NCBI RefSeq assembly: GCF_003287975.1
Contig: NZ_QMKQ01000009.1
Span: 62,001-126,000, forward strand
Direction of reading: 5' to 3'
Source of the DNA: Arthrobacter sp. AQ5-05
GTDB taxonomy: Bacteria; Actinomycetota; Actinomycetes; Actinomycetales; Micrococcaceae
DNA length: 64,000 bases
Shown here: piece by piece, positions 23,255 to 32,012 of the stretch
Layout of the letters: each line of letters starts with the position of its first letter
How positions within the stretch are numbered: the first letter of the stretch is position 1
Notes under the pieces: model-generated
What the model was told of the DNA's origin: nothing
Seen by the model: only the letters and a program-made list of their open reading frames with translations
Database searches by the model: none
Made by a program: the position numbers and the translations under genes

Positions 23255-24553
23255 TCAGGAGCGCTTGGCGCGCAGACCCGGTGACGGGGAGCCGGTTTCG
23301 CGCTCGGCGTCGGCATCCTGTGCCCGCTCGGCTACACCAACCTCGGCATGGGCCAGGACCTGCTCCTTGGTAGGCTCCTGTGCGGCTTCGTCCTTCTTGG
23401 AATCGGCGCCGGGATCCAAACCCGGGAGGTCACGGCCGGACCAGATCTTCACGATTGCCCAGGCAACGGCCGTCAGCGGCACGGCCAGCACCGCACCCAC
23501 CAGCCCGCCGAGCACCGTGCCGGCGGCCAGCGACAGCAGGATCACCAGTGCGTGCAGGTTCAGGGCGTGGGCCATGACCACGGGCTGCAGGAAGCTGCCC
23601 TCCAGCTGGTTCACCACGATCACCGCACCGAGGACAATCAGGGCAACCACGGGGCCATTGGTCACCAGGGCAATCAAGGTCGCCAGGATCCCGGCGAAGG
23701 TGGCTCCCACCAACGGGATGAACGAGCTCATGAACACCACGACTCCCAGCGGGATGGCCAGCGGGACCCGCAACACCAGCAAGGCCACAGTGATGCCGAT
23801 GGCATCCACGGCCGCCACGGTGGCGGTGCCGCGCATGTAACCGCCGAGGGTTTCCACGGTGCGTCCACCAGTGGAAAGCCAGCGGTGCATCTGGTGGTCC
23901 GGCATCCAGGAAAGGAAGAACGCCCAGATCTTGTCGCCGTCCTTCAGGAAGAAGAACAGGATCACCAGCAGCAGGGCCAATCCGGTGAAGAAGTTGCCCG
24001 CGGCGGAGAGCCCGTTCAGGGCCCCGGCACCAAACTGGGAGCTGGTCAGGAAACCGGTGACCTGGCTGACTGCCTGGTCGATCTGTTCACTGGATATGCT
24101 CCAGGGCAGCTGGTTCAGCATTTCCTGGAGCTTGTTGAAGCCCTCAACGCCCTTGTCCACCAGCGTGGACCATTCGGCAAGCACCGAATAGACCAAGGCG
24201 GTCCCGATGCCACCGAGAACGAGCAGCGATCCCAGGAACACCGACCATGCCGCCAGCAGGGCCGACATGACCTTGCGCAGCAGGCGCACCAGCGGCCACA
24301 ACGCGCAGGAAAGAATCAAGGCGATCAGGATCGGCAGCGCGATCACGCTCAAGCGCAGGAGGCTGAAGATGACAGCCGAGGCCAACACCAGTACCACCAG
24401 CAACTGGACCGACCGCGTGGCCACCCGTCCCAGGGGATCGATCCACATCCCGGACACGCTGTGGGTCGGTGGAGCCGCGACGGCCGCCGTGACGGGGGCT
24501 TCCTCGGGCGGGATCGGGCGTGGCTTTCTCTTGAAACCTAGTTTCGCTGACAT
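23255..24553 (-). CDS. AI-2E family transporter (PerM/TqsA-like)
   Basis: 432 residues from ATG 24553 with GAGGAG upstream. About eight membrane helices. Family marks: ALPILIALILSCALWPLVRLL at the start, the amphipathic middle (TLVDKGVEGFNKLQEMLNQL), FFFLKDGDKIWAFF, and the C-terminal core IPLGVVVFMSSFIPLVGATFAGILATLIAL, then NQLEGSFLQPVVMAHALNLHALVIL. Members move autoinducer-2 or sodium/protons; most are unassigned. A charged C-terminal tail of about 60 residues is extra. It sits within the cell-wall block but on the opposite strand. Confidence 0.92.
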   Translation of the reverse strand: MSAKLGFKRKPRPIPPEEAPVTAAVAAPPTHSVSGMWIDPLGRVATRSVQLLVVLVLASAVIFSLLRLSVIALPILIALILSCALWPLVRLLRKVMSALLAAWSVFLGSLLVLGGIGTALVYSVLAEWSTLVDKGVEGFNKLQEMLNQLPWSISSEQIDQAVSQVTGFLTSSQFGAGALNGLSAAGNFFTGLALLLVILFFFLKDGDKIWAFFLSWMPDHQMHRWLSTGGRTVETLGGYMRGTATVAAVDAIGITVALLVLRVPLAIPLGVVVFMSSFIPLVGATFAGILATLIALVTNGPVVALIVLGAVIVVNQLEGSFLQPVVMAHALNLHALVILLSLAAGTVLGGLVGAVLAVPLTAVAWAIVKIWSGRDLPGLDPGADSKKDEAAQEPTKEQVLAHAEVGVAERAQDADAERETGSPSPGLRAKRS

Positions 24554-24715
24554 CCGGTGACTCCTCGCAATTGGCAACGGCTCCACTCCAGGCACGGAAG
24601 GTGCGGGCGGGCGCCGGAAAAACCTCTTAGCAAAAAGGTTAGTCTAATAATGCACTAGTGGGCTTCGAATGCCCCTTGTTAGGTATGTCGCGTGAAAGTG
24701 GATGGTGGGGGAGCT

Positions 24716-26041
24716 ATGCAGGGCAAAGACAAACGGGATGGTCCATGGCCACCCAACAGGGTTTCCACCGCATTGTTCATGGGAGCCGCGCTCGTGCTGG
24801 CCACCTTGAGCCCGGCGCAGGCACAGCAGGCTCCGTCGGCAGTCATGCAGGGTTCGGTCGTGTCCGCCGCTGCGACGTCACACCCGGCAGCGCGGCTGCC
24901 GGGCAAGATCAGCGCGGCCGCCGTGAAGGCCGTCCAAACGACGGCAAACCTGAACCTGCGCGCGAAGCCCGCCAGCTCGGGCAGGAAACTGGCGCTCATT
25001 CCCAAGGGCACCAAGCTGACCGTGGGCTCGACGAAGTCGGGGTGGAGCCAGGTCCGTTACGCCGGGAAAACCGGTTGGGCCTCGAGCACCTATTTGCGTT
25101 CAGTGCCCACGAAGACCTTGCCGGCAACCAAGCGCGGGGACCTTGGCAAGAGCACCGTCGCGCTGAAGCTGCGCCGGCAAGCGAACACCACCTCCAAGGC
25201 CTTGGCCACGGTGCCCAAGGCCGGCATCTACACGGTCAATAAGGTATCGGCGGGATTCAGCCAGATCACCAGCCGGGGAAAAACCGGATGGGTGCAAAGC
25301 AGGTACCTGAAGGTTGTTGCGAAGAAGCCCGGTCGCGAGATCTACATCGACAAGAAATACACCTCCAACCGTGCCGGTCTGACCGACCGGTACTGGACCA
25401 ATGTCTCCGGCAGCGCCCTCTATGAGAGCGTGGAGGGCAAGATCCGCATCGGCGACATCCCACGCAACTCGGTGGTGTACCGCGACATGAAGATGGAAAA
25501 AACCGCAGGCTCGGTCAAGGGGTGGATTTTCGTCCGGACGCAGGGGATGAGTGGCTGGATGAAGACCAGCCAGCTGGCCCGGAAAACCACTGCGACAACC
25601 AAGCCCGGAAAATATTCGGCCAAGACCGTGCTGGCACAGAAAAACGGCAAGGTCCCGGAACGGATGCTGGTGGCCATCGGATGGGACCAGGAAAAGACCC
25701 TCATTGCGGCTCCCGCGGTGAAGGACCTGAACCGGCTCAACGCCGCCTTCAAGAAGAAGTTCGGCCACAACCTCGACATCGATCTGGCCTATCGGACCCG
25801 CGCCACCCAGGATGCATACTGGGTCGAACTCGGACCCTATGTCGCGGCGCGCCCCGGAACCTCCAACCATGGTTGGGGCACCGCCATCGACGTACCCGAG
25901 ACCTACAACTATTCCTTCCGCGGAAAATACCACAAGTGGTTGAAAGTCAACTCCAAGAAGTTCAACTGGGTGCACCGCAAGATCCTTGAAGAGGGCTCGC
26001 CCTATGCCGAGGCCTGGCACTTCGACTACGTGGGGAAGTAG
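24716..26041 (+). CDS. Secreted SH3b protein with VanY/M15 D,D-carboxypeptidase domain
   Basis: 441 residues from the ATG at 24716 (GGGGGAG just upstream; a GTG 24 bases earlier has none). Signal peptide ending near AQAQQ, two or three SH3b units (LNLRAKPASSGRKLALIPKG, LKLRRQANTTSKALATVPKA), a linker with another wall-binding-like region, and a C-terminal M15B domain: LAYRTRATQDAYW, SNHGWGTAIDV (zinc His385, Asp392) and EAWHFDY (Glu432, His435). Trims terminal D-Ala from peptidoglycan stem peptides. Operon with the META lipoprotein three bases after its stop. Not VanY-resistance linked: no van genes near. Confidence 0.93.
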   Translation: MQGKDKRDGPWPPNRVSTALFMGAALVLATLSPAQAQQAPSAVMQGSVVSAAATSHPAARLPGKISAAAVKAVQTTANLNLRAKPASSGRKLALIPKGTKLTVGSTKSGWSQVRYAGKTGWASSTYLRSVPTKTLPATKRGDLGKSTVALKLRRQANTTSKALATVPKAGIYTVNKVSAGFSQITSRGKTGWVQSRYLKVVAKKPGREIYIDKKYTSNRAGLTDRYWTNVSGSALYESVEGKIRIGDIPRNSVVYRDMKMEKTAGSVKGWIFVRTQGMSGWMKTSQLARKTTATTKPGKYSAKTVLAQKNGKVPERMLVAIGWDQEKTLIAAPAVKDLNRLNAAFKKKFGHNLDIDLAYRTRATQDAYWVELGPYVAARPGTSNHGWGTAIDVPETYNYSFRGKYHKWLKVNSKKFNWVHRKILEEGSPYAEAWHFDYVGK

Positions 26042-26044
26042 GCA

Positions 26045-26410
26045 ATGACGAGGAAGTTTTCCGCACTCGCGCTGCTGGGTGCAGTCCTGCTGCTGACCTC
26101 CTGTGCTCCCTCGACGCCCGAGCTGCCCGATCCTCTGGGCGGCTGGGGAACCGATGGGCCCGGGCAACCGAACCTGGTGCTCGAAGCCGACGGGAAACTG
26201 CACGGCACCGACGGCTGCAACCGCTTGGTGGGCAGCTACGAGGCATCCGGCACGGACATCACCTTCGGCCCCTTGGGAGGGACCAGGATGTTCTGCGAGG
26301 GCGTCGACACCTGGCTTTCACATGCCGCCGGCGCCACGCTCGGGGCCGACACGCTCGAGATCATTGACGCACAGGGCCAGCGGATCGGCTCATTGGAACG
26401 CATGCCGTGA
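26045..26410 (+). CDS. META-domain lipoprotein (HslJ-like)
   Basis: 121 residues, starting three bases after the carboxypeptidase stop. Signal peptide with lipobox LLTSC, then a META domain: LGGWGTDGPGQPNLVLEADGKLHGTDGCNRLVGSYEASG with the usual GCNR turn, ITFGPLGGTRMFCEG, and the C-terminal strand LGADTLEIIDAQGQRIGSLERM. HslJ-like lipoproteins are linked with envelope stress or antibiotic tolerance. Co-transcribed with the M15 enzyme. Confidence 0.87.
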   Translation: MTRKFSALALLGAVLLLTSCAPSTPELPDPLGGWGTDGPGQPNLVLEADGKLHGTDGCNRLVGSYEASGTDITFGPLGGTRMFCEGVDTWLSHAAGATLGADTLEIIDAQGQRIGSLERMP

Positions 26411-26432
26411 CAGGCGCGCTGCAGACAACAAA

Positions 26433-26482
26433 AAGCGAGGCTTCGTGCAATCCCCGCAGGGGGATCGCACGAAGCCTCGCTT
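26433..26482. terminator. Bidirectional terminator
   Basis: AAGCGAGGCTTCGTGC pairs with its perfect complement at 26467-26482, with CCCC/GGGG inside. A-run on the left and TT on the right. Between convergent META and aldehyde dehydrogenase genes. Confidence 0.88.
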
Positions 26483-26504
26483 CATGACGCGGTGAAGCGT
26501 GTGG

Positions 26505-27917
26505 TTAACCGGCCACGTAGAAGAGGCGCTTGTTGACGAACTCCTCCATGCCCAGCGGGCCAAGCTCGCGGCCGAAGCCCGAGCGCTTCACGCCGCCGAA
26601 GGGCATGTCTGCGCCCTCGGCCGCCGGGGTGTTGACGTTGGCCATGCCGACCTGAAGGCCAGCGGCAACCTTTGCGGCACGGGCCGGATCGGTGGAGAAC
26701 ACCGCGCCGCCCAAGCCGTACTGGGTGTCGTTTGCCAATTCCAGGGCTTCCTCGTCGGAAGACACCTTGTAGACAATCGCCACCGGGCCGAAAAGCTCTT
26801 CGTAGTAGGCGCGCATGCCCTTGGTGATTCCGGAAAGGATCGTCGGGGCCAGGTACGCTCCCGGGCCCTCGTGCAGCACGCCGCCGGCGTGCAGCGTTGC
26901 ACCCTTGTCGATGGCGTCCTGGACCTGTGCGGCCAGGCCCTCTGCGGCGCCGCGGGTGGAGAGCGGACCGAAGGTGCCTTCCTCTTCCTTGGCCGGGTCG
27001 CCCGGAACAAGGTCGACGGCAAGCTTGGTCAGTTCGCCGACGAAGTCATCGAAGATGTCCTCCATGACGATCATGCGCTTGTTGGAGTTGCAGGCCTGTC
27101 CGGTGTTCTCCATGCGGGTGGCCCACGCGGTGGCCGCGTCCCCGGCGATATCCGCCGAATCCAGGATCACGTACGGGTCCGAACCGCCCAATTCCAGCAC
27201 GGCCTTCTTCAGGTTGCGGCCGGCCTGCTCGCCAATGATGGCGCCGGCGCGCTCCGAACCGGTCAGCGAGACACCCTGGATGCGGGAGTCCTCGATGATC
27301 GTGGAGATCTGCTCGTGCGAGGCGAAGACGTTGTTGTACACGCCGGCCGGAACCCCTGCGTCGTCCATGATCTGCGCGATGGCCAGGGCCGAACGCGGGC
27401 ATGTCTCGGCGTGCTTGAGCACGATGGTGTTGCCAAGCATCAGGTTCGGGGCCACAAAGCGGGCGACCTGGTAGTACGGATAGTTCCATGGCATGATGCC
27501 CAGCAGCGGGCCGACGGGCAGGCGCTGGATGATGGCCTTTCCGCCGCCGATGGTCTTGATTTCCGTGTCCGCGGCCAGGGTCGGGCCCTCGGCGGCGAAG
27601 TACTCGAAGATGTCCTTGCAGAACTCGGCCTCGCCCTTGGACTCGGACAATGCCTTGCCCATTTCCTGGGTGATGATCGCGGCAAGCTCGTCGGCGCGTT
27701 CGGCGAAGAGCTCGCCCACGCGGGAAACGATCTTGGCGCGTTCGTTGATGTCGACGTCCTTCCACCCCTGGTAGCCGGATTCGGCCGCGGCAATTGCTTC
27801 CTGGACCTCGGCGTCTGTGGCGGTGGCGAATTCCTCGACCACGGCGCCGGTGGCGGGGTTGAGGACTCGGTATCCGGTGGCGGTTGGCGTCGTCTGGGCG
27901 TTGGCGGTCACGGCCAT
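26505..27917 (-). CDS. gabD: NAD(P)-dependent succinate-semialdehyde dehydrogenase type aldehyde dehydrogenase
   Basis: 470 residues, AAGGAG before ATG 27917. Aldehyde dehydrogenase superfamily: GIMPWNYPYYQVARFVAPNLMLGNT with the oxyanion Asn, VSLTGSERAGAIIG cofactor loop, catalytic Glu in LELGGSDPYVIL, catalytic Cys in ENTGQACNSNKRMIV, and EELFGPVAIVYK. Closest in pattern to GabD-type enzymes that oxidise succinate semialdehyde to succinate in GABA or related catabolism. No gabT beside it, so the substrate is a family-based guess. Confidence 0.85.
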   Translation of the reverse strand: MAVTANAQTTPTATGYRVLNPATGAVVEEFATATDAEVQEAIAAAESGYQGWKDVDINERAKIVSRVGELFAERADELAAIITQEMGKALSESKGEAEFCKDIFEYFAAEGPTLAADTEIKTIGGGKAIIQRLPVGPLLGIMPWNYPYYQVARFVAPNLMLGNTIVLKHAETCPRSALAIAQIMDDAGVPAGVYNNVFASHEQISTIIEDSRIQGVSLTGSERAGAIIGEQAGRNLKKAVLELGGSDPYVILDSADIAGDAATAWATRMENTGQACNSNKRMIVMEDIFDDFVGELTKLAVDLVPGDPAKEEEGTFGPLSTRGAAEGLAAQVQDAIDKGATLHAGGVLHEGPGAYLAPTILSGITKGMRAYYEELFGPVAIVYKVSSDEEALELANDTQYGLGGAVFSTDPARAAKVAAGLQVGMANVNTPAAEGADMPFGGVKRSGFGRELGPLGMEEFVNKRLFYVAG

Positions 27918-28080
27918 GCTCCTTCTGGGTAGTCACTGGGCGGCGAAAATCTGCGTTGCGCGCCACGTACGGTTACATCATGTCGCGAAAACTGCGATTT
28001 GTGAAGCCGGTCACGCGGGATCGGTGGTGATATCCGCCGTCAGCGAATTGTTCGTCTGCGGTATCCGTTGTTAACGACGA

Positions 28081-28113
28081 GAAACCCTGCGGATTTCGTC
28101 TCCACAGGGTTTC
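28081..28113 (-). terminator. Terminator of the aldo/keto reductase gene
   Basis: GAAACCCTG and CAGGGTTTC, a perfect 9-bp stem, 22 bp past the stop on the minus strand. Confidence 0.65.
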
Positions 28114-28134
28114 AGGTCAGGGCGCTTCGGCTTC

Positions 28135-29199
28135 TTAGCTCGTGGCCGCCGCGCGCCAGTGGTCGATGCCGGCATCCCCTGCGGCGATCCTGTCGATCAG
28201 CTCCAGTTCCGCGGTGCTGAAGGCGGTATTGCCCAGTGCCCCGAGGTTCTCATCGAGCTGGGCGGTCGAGGACGCCCCGAGCAGCACCGAGGTCACCCCT
28301 CCCTCGCGCAGCAGCCAGGCGATGGCCAGTTGGGCCAGGGATTGGCCGCGTGCTTCGGCGACCTTGGCCAGGTCGCGGGCCTTGGACAGGTTCGCCTCTG
28401 TCAGGTGCCCGGCCAGCGAGTTCCGTCCGCCGGACGGGATGGCCGACTCGTTCTTGAGGTACTTGCCGGTCAACAGCCCCTGGGCCAGCGGGGTGAAGGC
28501 GATCGAGCCCATGCCGTGTTCCTTCAGGGTGTCCAGCAATCCGTCTTCCACCCAGCGGTTGAGCATCGAGTAGGAGGGCTGGTGGATGACCAGCGGGGTG
28601 CCCATGTCCTTGGCGACCTTCGCGGCCTCGGCTGTGCGCTCGGGGGAATAGGAGGAGATGCCCACGTAGAGGGCCTTGCCCTGGCGGACCAGGGTGTCCA
28701 GCGCGCCGATGGTTTCCTCGATCGGGGTGTCAGGGTCCGGGCGGTGCGAGTAGAAGATGTCCACGTAGTCGAGGCCCATGCGGGCCAGCGAATCGTCGGC
28801 CGAGGCCATGATGTACTTGCGCGAGCCAAGGTTTCCGTGCGGGCCCGGCCACATGTCCCAGCCGGCCTTGGAGGAGATGATGAGCTCGTTGCGGTAGGCC
28901 TTGAAGTCGCCTCGCATCATGCGGCCGAAGTTTTCTTCGGCCGAGCCGTAGGGAGGGCCGTAGTTGTTGGCCAGGTCGAAGTGCGTGATGCCGTGGTCGA
29001 AGGCGTGGCGCAGCACTTCGCGCTGGGTGTCGAAGGGGCGGTTGTCGCCGAAGTTCCACCACAGGCCCAGGGAGATCGGGGGAAGGATCAGGCCGGAGTT
29101 GCCGACGCGGCGGTAACCGGTGGACTCGTAGCGATCCGCGGCGGCCACATAGGGTGCGTGGGTTTCGGGGACGGGGGCATACCGGAGCTCTTCGGCCAT
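28135..29199 (-). CDS. Aldo/keto reductase (L-glyceraldehyde 3-phosphate reductase type)
   Basis: 354 residues, AGGAGA before the ATG. Catalytic tetrad regions: THFDLANNYGPPYGSAEENFG (Asp, Tyr), LIISSKAGWDMWPGPHG (Lys) and VDIFYSHRPDPDTPIEET (His). The GxWDMWxGPxG segment and length match the YghZ/GPR group, which reduces L-glyceraldehyde 3-phosphate and methylglyoxal with NADPH. Detoxification of reactive aldehydes is likely. Stands alone; a repeat element lies upstream of its promoter. Confidence 0.9.
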   Translation of the reverse strand: MAEELRYAPVPETHAPYVAAADRYESTGYRRVGNSGLILPPISLGLWWNFGDNRPFDTQREVLRHAFDHGITHFDLANNYGPPYGSAEENFGRMMRGDFKAYRNELIISSKAGWDMWPGPHGNLGSRKYIMASADDSLARMGLDYVDIFYSHRPDPDTPIEETIGALDTLVRQGKALYVGISSYSPERTAEAAKVAKDMGTPLVIHQPSYSMLNRWVEDGLLDTLKEHGMGSIAFTPLAQGLLTGKYLKNESAIPSGGRNSLAGHLTEANLSKARDLAKVAEARGQSLAQLAIAWLLREGGVTSVLLGASSTAQLDENLGALGNTAFSTAELELIDRIAAGDAGIDHWRAAATS

Positions 29200-29525
29200 G
29201 GTGGTGGTGTTCTCCTGAAATAGGTGGGACGGAAAATCCTCTGAAGCTTCTTGGCTTCATCCGTTTCCATTCTTGTCCCCCGAGGCGTCGTTAGTCCACG
29301 ACGGCGGGCTCGGCACGCGGGGGAGAAACGAAATGTGCTGCTTTGCGACCCAGGGAACCCCGGTTTGGGGCCTGGTGCTTAAAGTGAAGAACCGGTCGTG
29401 ACGGCTAAGGAGGTGAAACTCCGCCGCGACCGGTTCTTCTGATCACTCGCACCTTGAGAAGGTAGCTTCAGCCTAAGAGGCCAAGCTGAGCGTGGGCTGA
29501 GGATTGGTTGTCAGTCAGCCGAGAG
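29200..29525. other. 326-bp intergenic region with repeat element A
   Basis: Holds the promoter side of the aldo/keto reductase gene (left end) and intergenic repeat A (29377-29502). No coding sequence supported. Confidence 0.5.
29377..29502. repeat. Intergenic repeat element, copy A
   Basis: Begins GCTTAAA, has a GAAGAACCGGTCG hairpin closed by CGACCGGTTCTTC with a second GGCTAAGGAG/CTCCGCC-type stem inside, then ATCACTCGCACCTT, AAGGTAGCTTCAGC and a GGGCTGAGG end. Copy B at 29814 shares the start, the ACCGGTCG core, the ATCACTCGCA block, GGTAG and a GGCTG end in the same order. Each lies just downstream of a minus-strand gene. Confidence 0.7.
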
Positions 29526-29678
29526 TCAGTAATTCGACGGGGGATCGGAGGCGGGGAAGGACTCGTCTTCCCATTCCTCGACCAGCGCCTCGTCGTGTGC
29601 GCTGGCAACATGTTCCGGTTCTGCGGCAGCTTCTTCTGCCTTGACATCTTCTTCGTCGCCGATTGGTTTTTCACTCAT
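29526..29678 (-). CDS. 50-residue acidic protein with ESFPASDPPS motif
   Basis: ATG 29678 has AAGGAG at good distance. Highly acidic (SEKPIGDEEDVKAEEAAAEPE), then LVEEWEDESFPASDPPSNY. The C-terminal ESFPASDPPS motif recurs in small uncharacterised proteins of many bacteria, in my experience, which supports a real gene although short. No function known. It lies alone between the two copies of the intergenic repeat. Confidence 0.75.
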   Translation of the reverse strand: MSEKPIGDEEDVKAEEAAAEPEHVASAHDEALVEEWEDESFPASDPPSNY

Positions 29679-29813
29679 CACGCGTGCTCCTTGGTCCGTA
29701 GAACATGTCGCCCGATTCACCGGCGCGACCGGTATCTTCAGTTTGGTCCGAAGTTCCGTCGTTGTCGAGGGCGTTGCATGCCACCTCGCGGCGCCTTGAC
29801 AGGACGCAGCCGG

Positions 29814-29943
29814 GCTTAAACGGGTGAGCACCGGTCGGAAGGCTGGGGGGAATCTGCCTTTTATCCGACCGGTGCTCTCATCACTCGCATCTTCATGAGG
29901 TAGTTACAACTCTAGGAACCCAATCTATGTGCAGGCTGTACAG
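29814..29943. repeat. Intergenic repeat element, copy B
   Basis: GCTTAAA start, GAGCACCGGTCGGA hairpin closed by TCCGACCGGTGCTC, then ATCACTCGCATCTT, GAGGTAGTTACAAC and a GCAGGCTG end. Between the small acidic gene's promoter and the end of the thiolase gene. Confidence 0.7.
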
Positions 29944-29965
29944 AGCCCGGCAACCACGTGTGAAC

Positions 29966-31153
29966 TCAGGCCCGGAGCACCAGCGCATCGCCCTGGCCGC
30001 CACCGCCGCACAGCGAGACGACCCCGGTGCCGCCGCCGCGCCGTGCCAGGTCCATCGCCATATGCAACACCAGCCGCGCCCCGGAAGCGCCCACCGGGTG
30101 GCCCAGCGCGATGGCCCCGCCCTCGGTGTTGACCCTGGCAGGATCCACACCGAGGACCTTGGCCGATTGCAGCACCACCGAGGCGAAGGCTTCGTTGATC
30201 TCGATCGCGTCAAGGTCCCCGGCCTTCAGCCTCTCCTTCGCCAGGGCCGCGAGGATCGAGGTGCTGGGCTGGGAATGCAGCTGCCCGTCCGGTCCCGCGG
30301 TCTGTCCGTGCGCGCCGATCTCGCACAGCCATTCCAGCCCCTCCTTGCGGGCGGCTCCCTTGGCAGCCACGACCAACGCGGCTGCCCCGTCCGACAGGGG
30401 CGAGGAGGAACCTGCGGTGATGGTTGCGCCGGGATCCCGGGAGAACGCCGGCCGCAGCGCCGCCAGCTTCTCCACCGTGGTCTCGGGGCGGATGCCCTCG
30501 TCGGTGGAGACGACCAGGTCCTCGCCGCGGCGTTGCGGGATGGAGATCGGTGCGATCTCCGCATCAAGGTGCGCCCGGGCGGCGGCCGCGCGCTGGTGCG
30601 AGGCCGCCGCGTACGCATCCTGCTCCGCCCGGCCGATGCCCAGCTTGGCGTTGCCGCGTTCGGTGGTCGAGCCCATGAGCTCGCCGGTCAGCGGGTCGGC
30701 CAGGGCATCGTGGTTCAGCGAGTCCTCCAGGCCGCGGTCCCCGATCGCCAGCCCGGTGCGCATGCCGCGGACCAGATGAGGGGCGTTGGACATGGATTCC
30801 TGGCCGGCGGCGACGATGAAGTCCGCCTCCCCGGCCCGGATCATCCGTGCGGCGTCGATGACCGCTGTCAGCCCGGAGAGGCAGAGCTTGTTGATGGTCA
30901 CTGTGGGCACGTCCCAGCCGATGCCGGCCTTCAAGGAGGCCTGGCGGGCCGGACCCTGCCCGGTGCCGGCCAGGACCACCTGGCCCATGATGACGTGGTT
31001 GATATCGCTGGCCTTCACCCCGCTGCGTTCCAGTGCCGCCTTGATGGCGTGGGCGCCAAGGTCGGTGGCCGGCACCGAGGAGATGGCCCCGCGGAACCTG
31101 CCAAAGGGCGTGCGCGCCCCGCCAAGGATCACGGGGGTCAGATCGTCATTCAT
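29966..31153 (-). CDS. Acetyl-CoA C-acetyltransferase (thiolase)
   Basis: 395 residues from ATG 31153 (AAGGATG). Active-site residues in place: nucleophilic Cys in NKLCLSGLTAVIDAARMI (family usually NKVCGSG), His in GHPVGASGARLVLHMAMDL, and the acid/base Cys in VVSLCGGGGQGDALV. Also GGARTPFGRFRGAIS and the ESMSNAPHL block. Makes or breaks acetoacetyl-CoA; could be in fatty-acid, ketone or aromatic degradation. Divergent from an alpha/beta hydrolase with about 55 bp between, so their promoters overlap. Confidence 0.92.
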   Translation of the reverse strand: MNDDLTPVILGGARTPFGRFRGAISSVPATDLGAHAIKAALERSGVKASDINHVIMGQVVLAGTGQGPARQASLKAGIGWDVPTVTINKLCLSGLTAVIDAARMIRAGEADFIVAAGQESMSNAPHLVRGMRTGLAIGDRGLEDSLNHDALADPLTGELMGSTTERGNAKLGIGRAEQDAYAAASHQRAAAARAHLDAEIAPISIPQRRGEDLVVSTDEGIRPETTVEKLAALRPAFSRDPGATITAGSSSPLSDGAAALVVAAKGAARKEGLEWLCEIGAHGQTAGPDGQLHSQPSTSILAALAKERLKAGDLDAIEINEAFASVVLQSAKVLGVDPARVNTEGGAIALGHPVGASGARLVLHMAMDLARRGGGTGVVSLCGGGGQGDALVLRA

Positions 31154-31208
31154 TGCTGCATCCTTAGCGCTTGGGAAAAGTCCGGTTCGGTGCCATAGGC
31201 TCATTCAC

Positions 31209-32000
31209 ATGCCCCTTGCCGTGAACCCGATTGATGCCCAGACTATCTACTTCGACGCCAGCGACACAGGGGCCCCACCGGTCCTGCTGCTGCACGGCTC
31301 GGCACTCTCCCGTTCCATCTGGCGTGGATTGGGCTACGTGAAGGCACTTGAACCGGAGTTCGACACCATCCGCATGGATCTGCGCGGGCACGGGCGCTCG
31401 GGCAAGCCGCACGACCCTGCCGCCTACAACATGGACCTGGTCCTGGCGGACGTCAAGGCGGTGCTGGCGGCGACCGGCCACGAGTCGATCCACATCGTGG
31501 GATATTCGTTCGGCTCGCGCGTGGGCCTCTCGCTGGCCATCAAGCACCCGTCGATGGTGCGCTCGCTGACCATGCTCGGCGGAACACACGCCATCGAGGC
31601 CCAGCACATCAGCACGCTCTTCTTCGACGGCTACCTCGAGGCGCTCAAGACCGGTGACATGGATGCCTTCATCGCCGGGATGGAAGCCGACGGCGGGAAA
31701 CTCGACCCCGCAACACGCCTGGCCTTCGCCTCCAACGATGCGCTGGCGCTGGCGGCCTACTTCGAATCGACCGAGGCCGGAAGCGCAGTCAGCGAGATGC
31801 TGCTGGCGCAACTGGACACCCCGACGTTGCTGATGACAGGAACCCGGGACAGGCCGCGCATCGAGCACTCGCGGACCATGGCCGCGGTGATGCCGAACGC
31901 CCGGTTGGTTGAGCTGGAAGGCCGCACCCATGGAGGCACGCTCTTCCCGCCACAGCCCGTCCTGGAGCAGTTGCTGCCGTTCCTGCGGACCAACGCCTAG
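31209..32000 (+). CDS. Alpha/beta-hydrolase
   Basis: 263 residues. Oxyanion turn LLLHGSALSRSIW, IRMDLRGHGRSGKPHDPAAYNM, nucleophile elbow IVGYSFGSRVGLSLA (Ser), a C-terminal LLMTGTRDRPRIEH with the acid Asp, and His in LEGRTHGGTLFPP. Helical cap lies between residues about 125 and 190. Could be an esterase, lactonase or C-C hydrolase; no substrate clue. Weak ribosome site before ATG 31209. Confidence 0.88.
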   Translation: MPLAVNPIDAQTIYFDASDTGAPPVLLLHGSALSRSIWRGLGYVKALEPEFDTIRMDLRGHGRSGKPHDPAAYNMDLVLADVKAVLAATGHESIHIVGYSFGSRVGLSLAIKHPSMVRSLTMLGGTHAIEAQHISTLFFDGYLEALKTGDMDAFIAGMEADGGKLDPATRLAFASNDALALAAYFESTEAGSAVSEMLLAQLDTPTLLMTGTRDRPRIEHSRTMAAVMPNARLVELEGRTHGGTLFPPQPVLEQLLPFLRTNA

Positions 32001-32012
32001 GGTTCCTCGGCA

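Noticed and set aside
24716-26041. Vancomycin-resistance locus from the VanY-like domain
   Set aside because: No vanH, vanA or vanX nearby; the SH3b and META neighbours point to ordinary wall remodelling.
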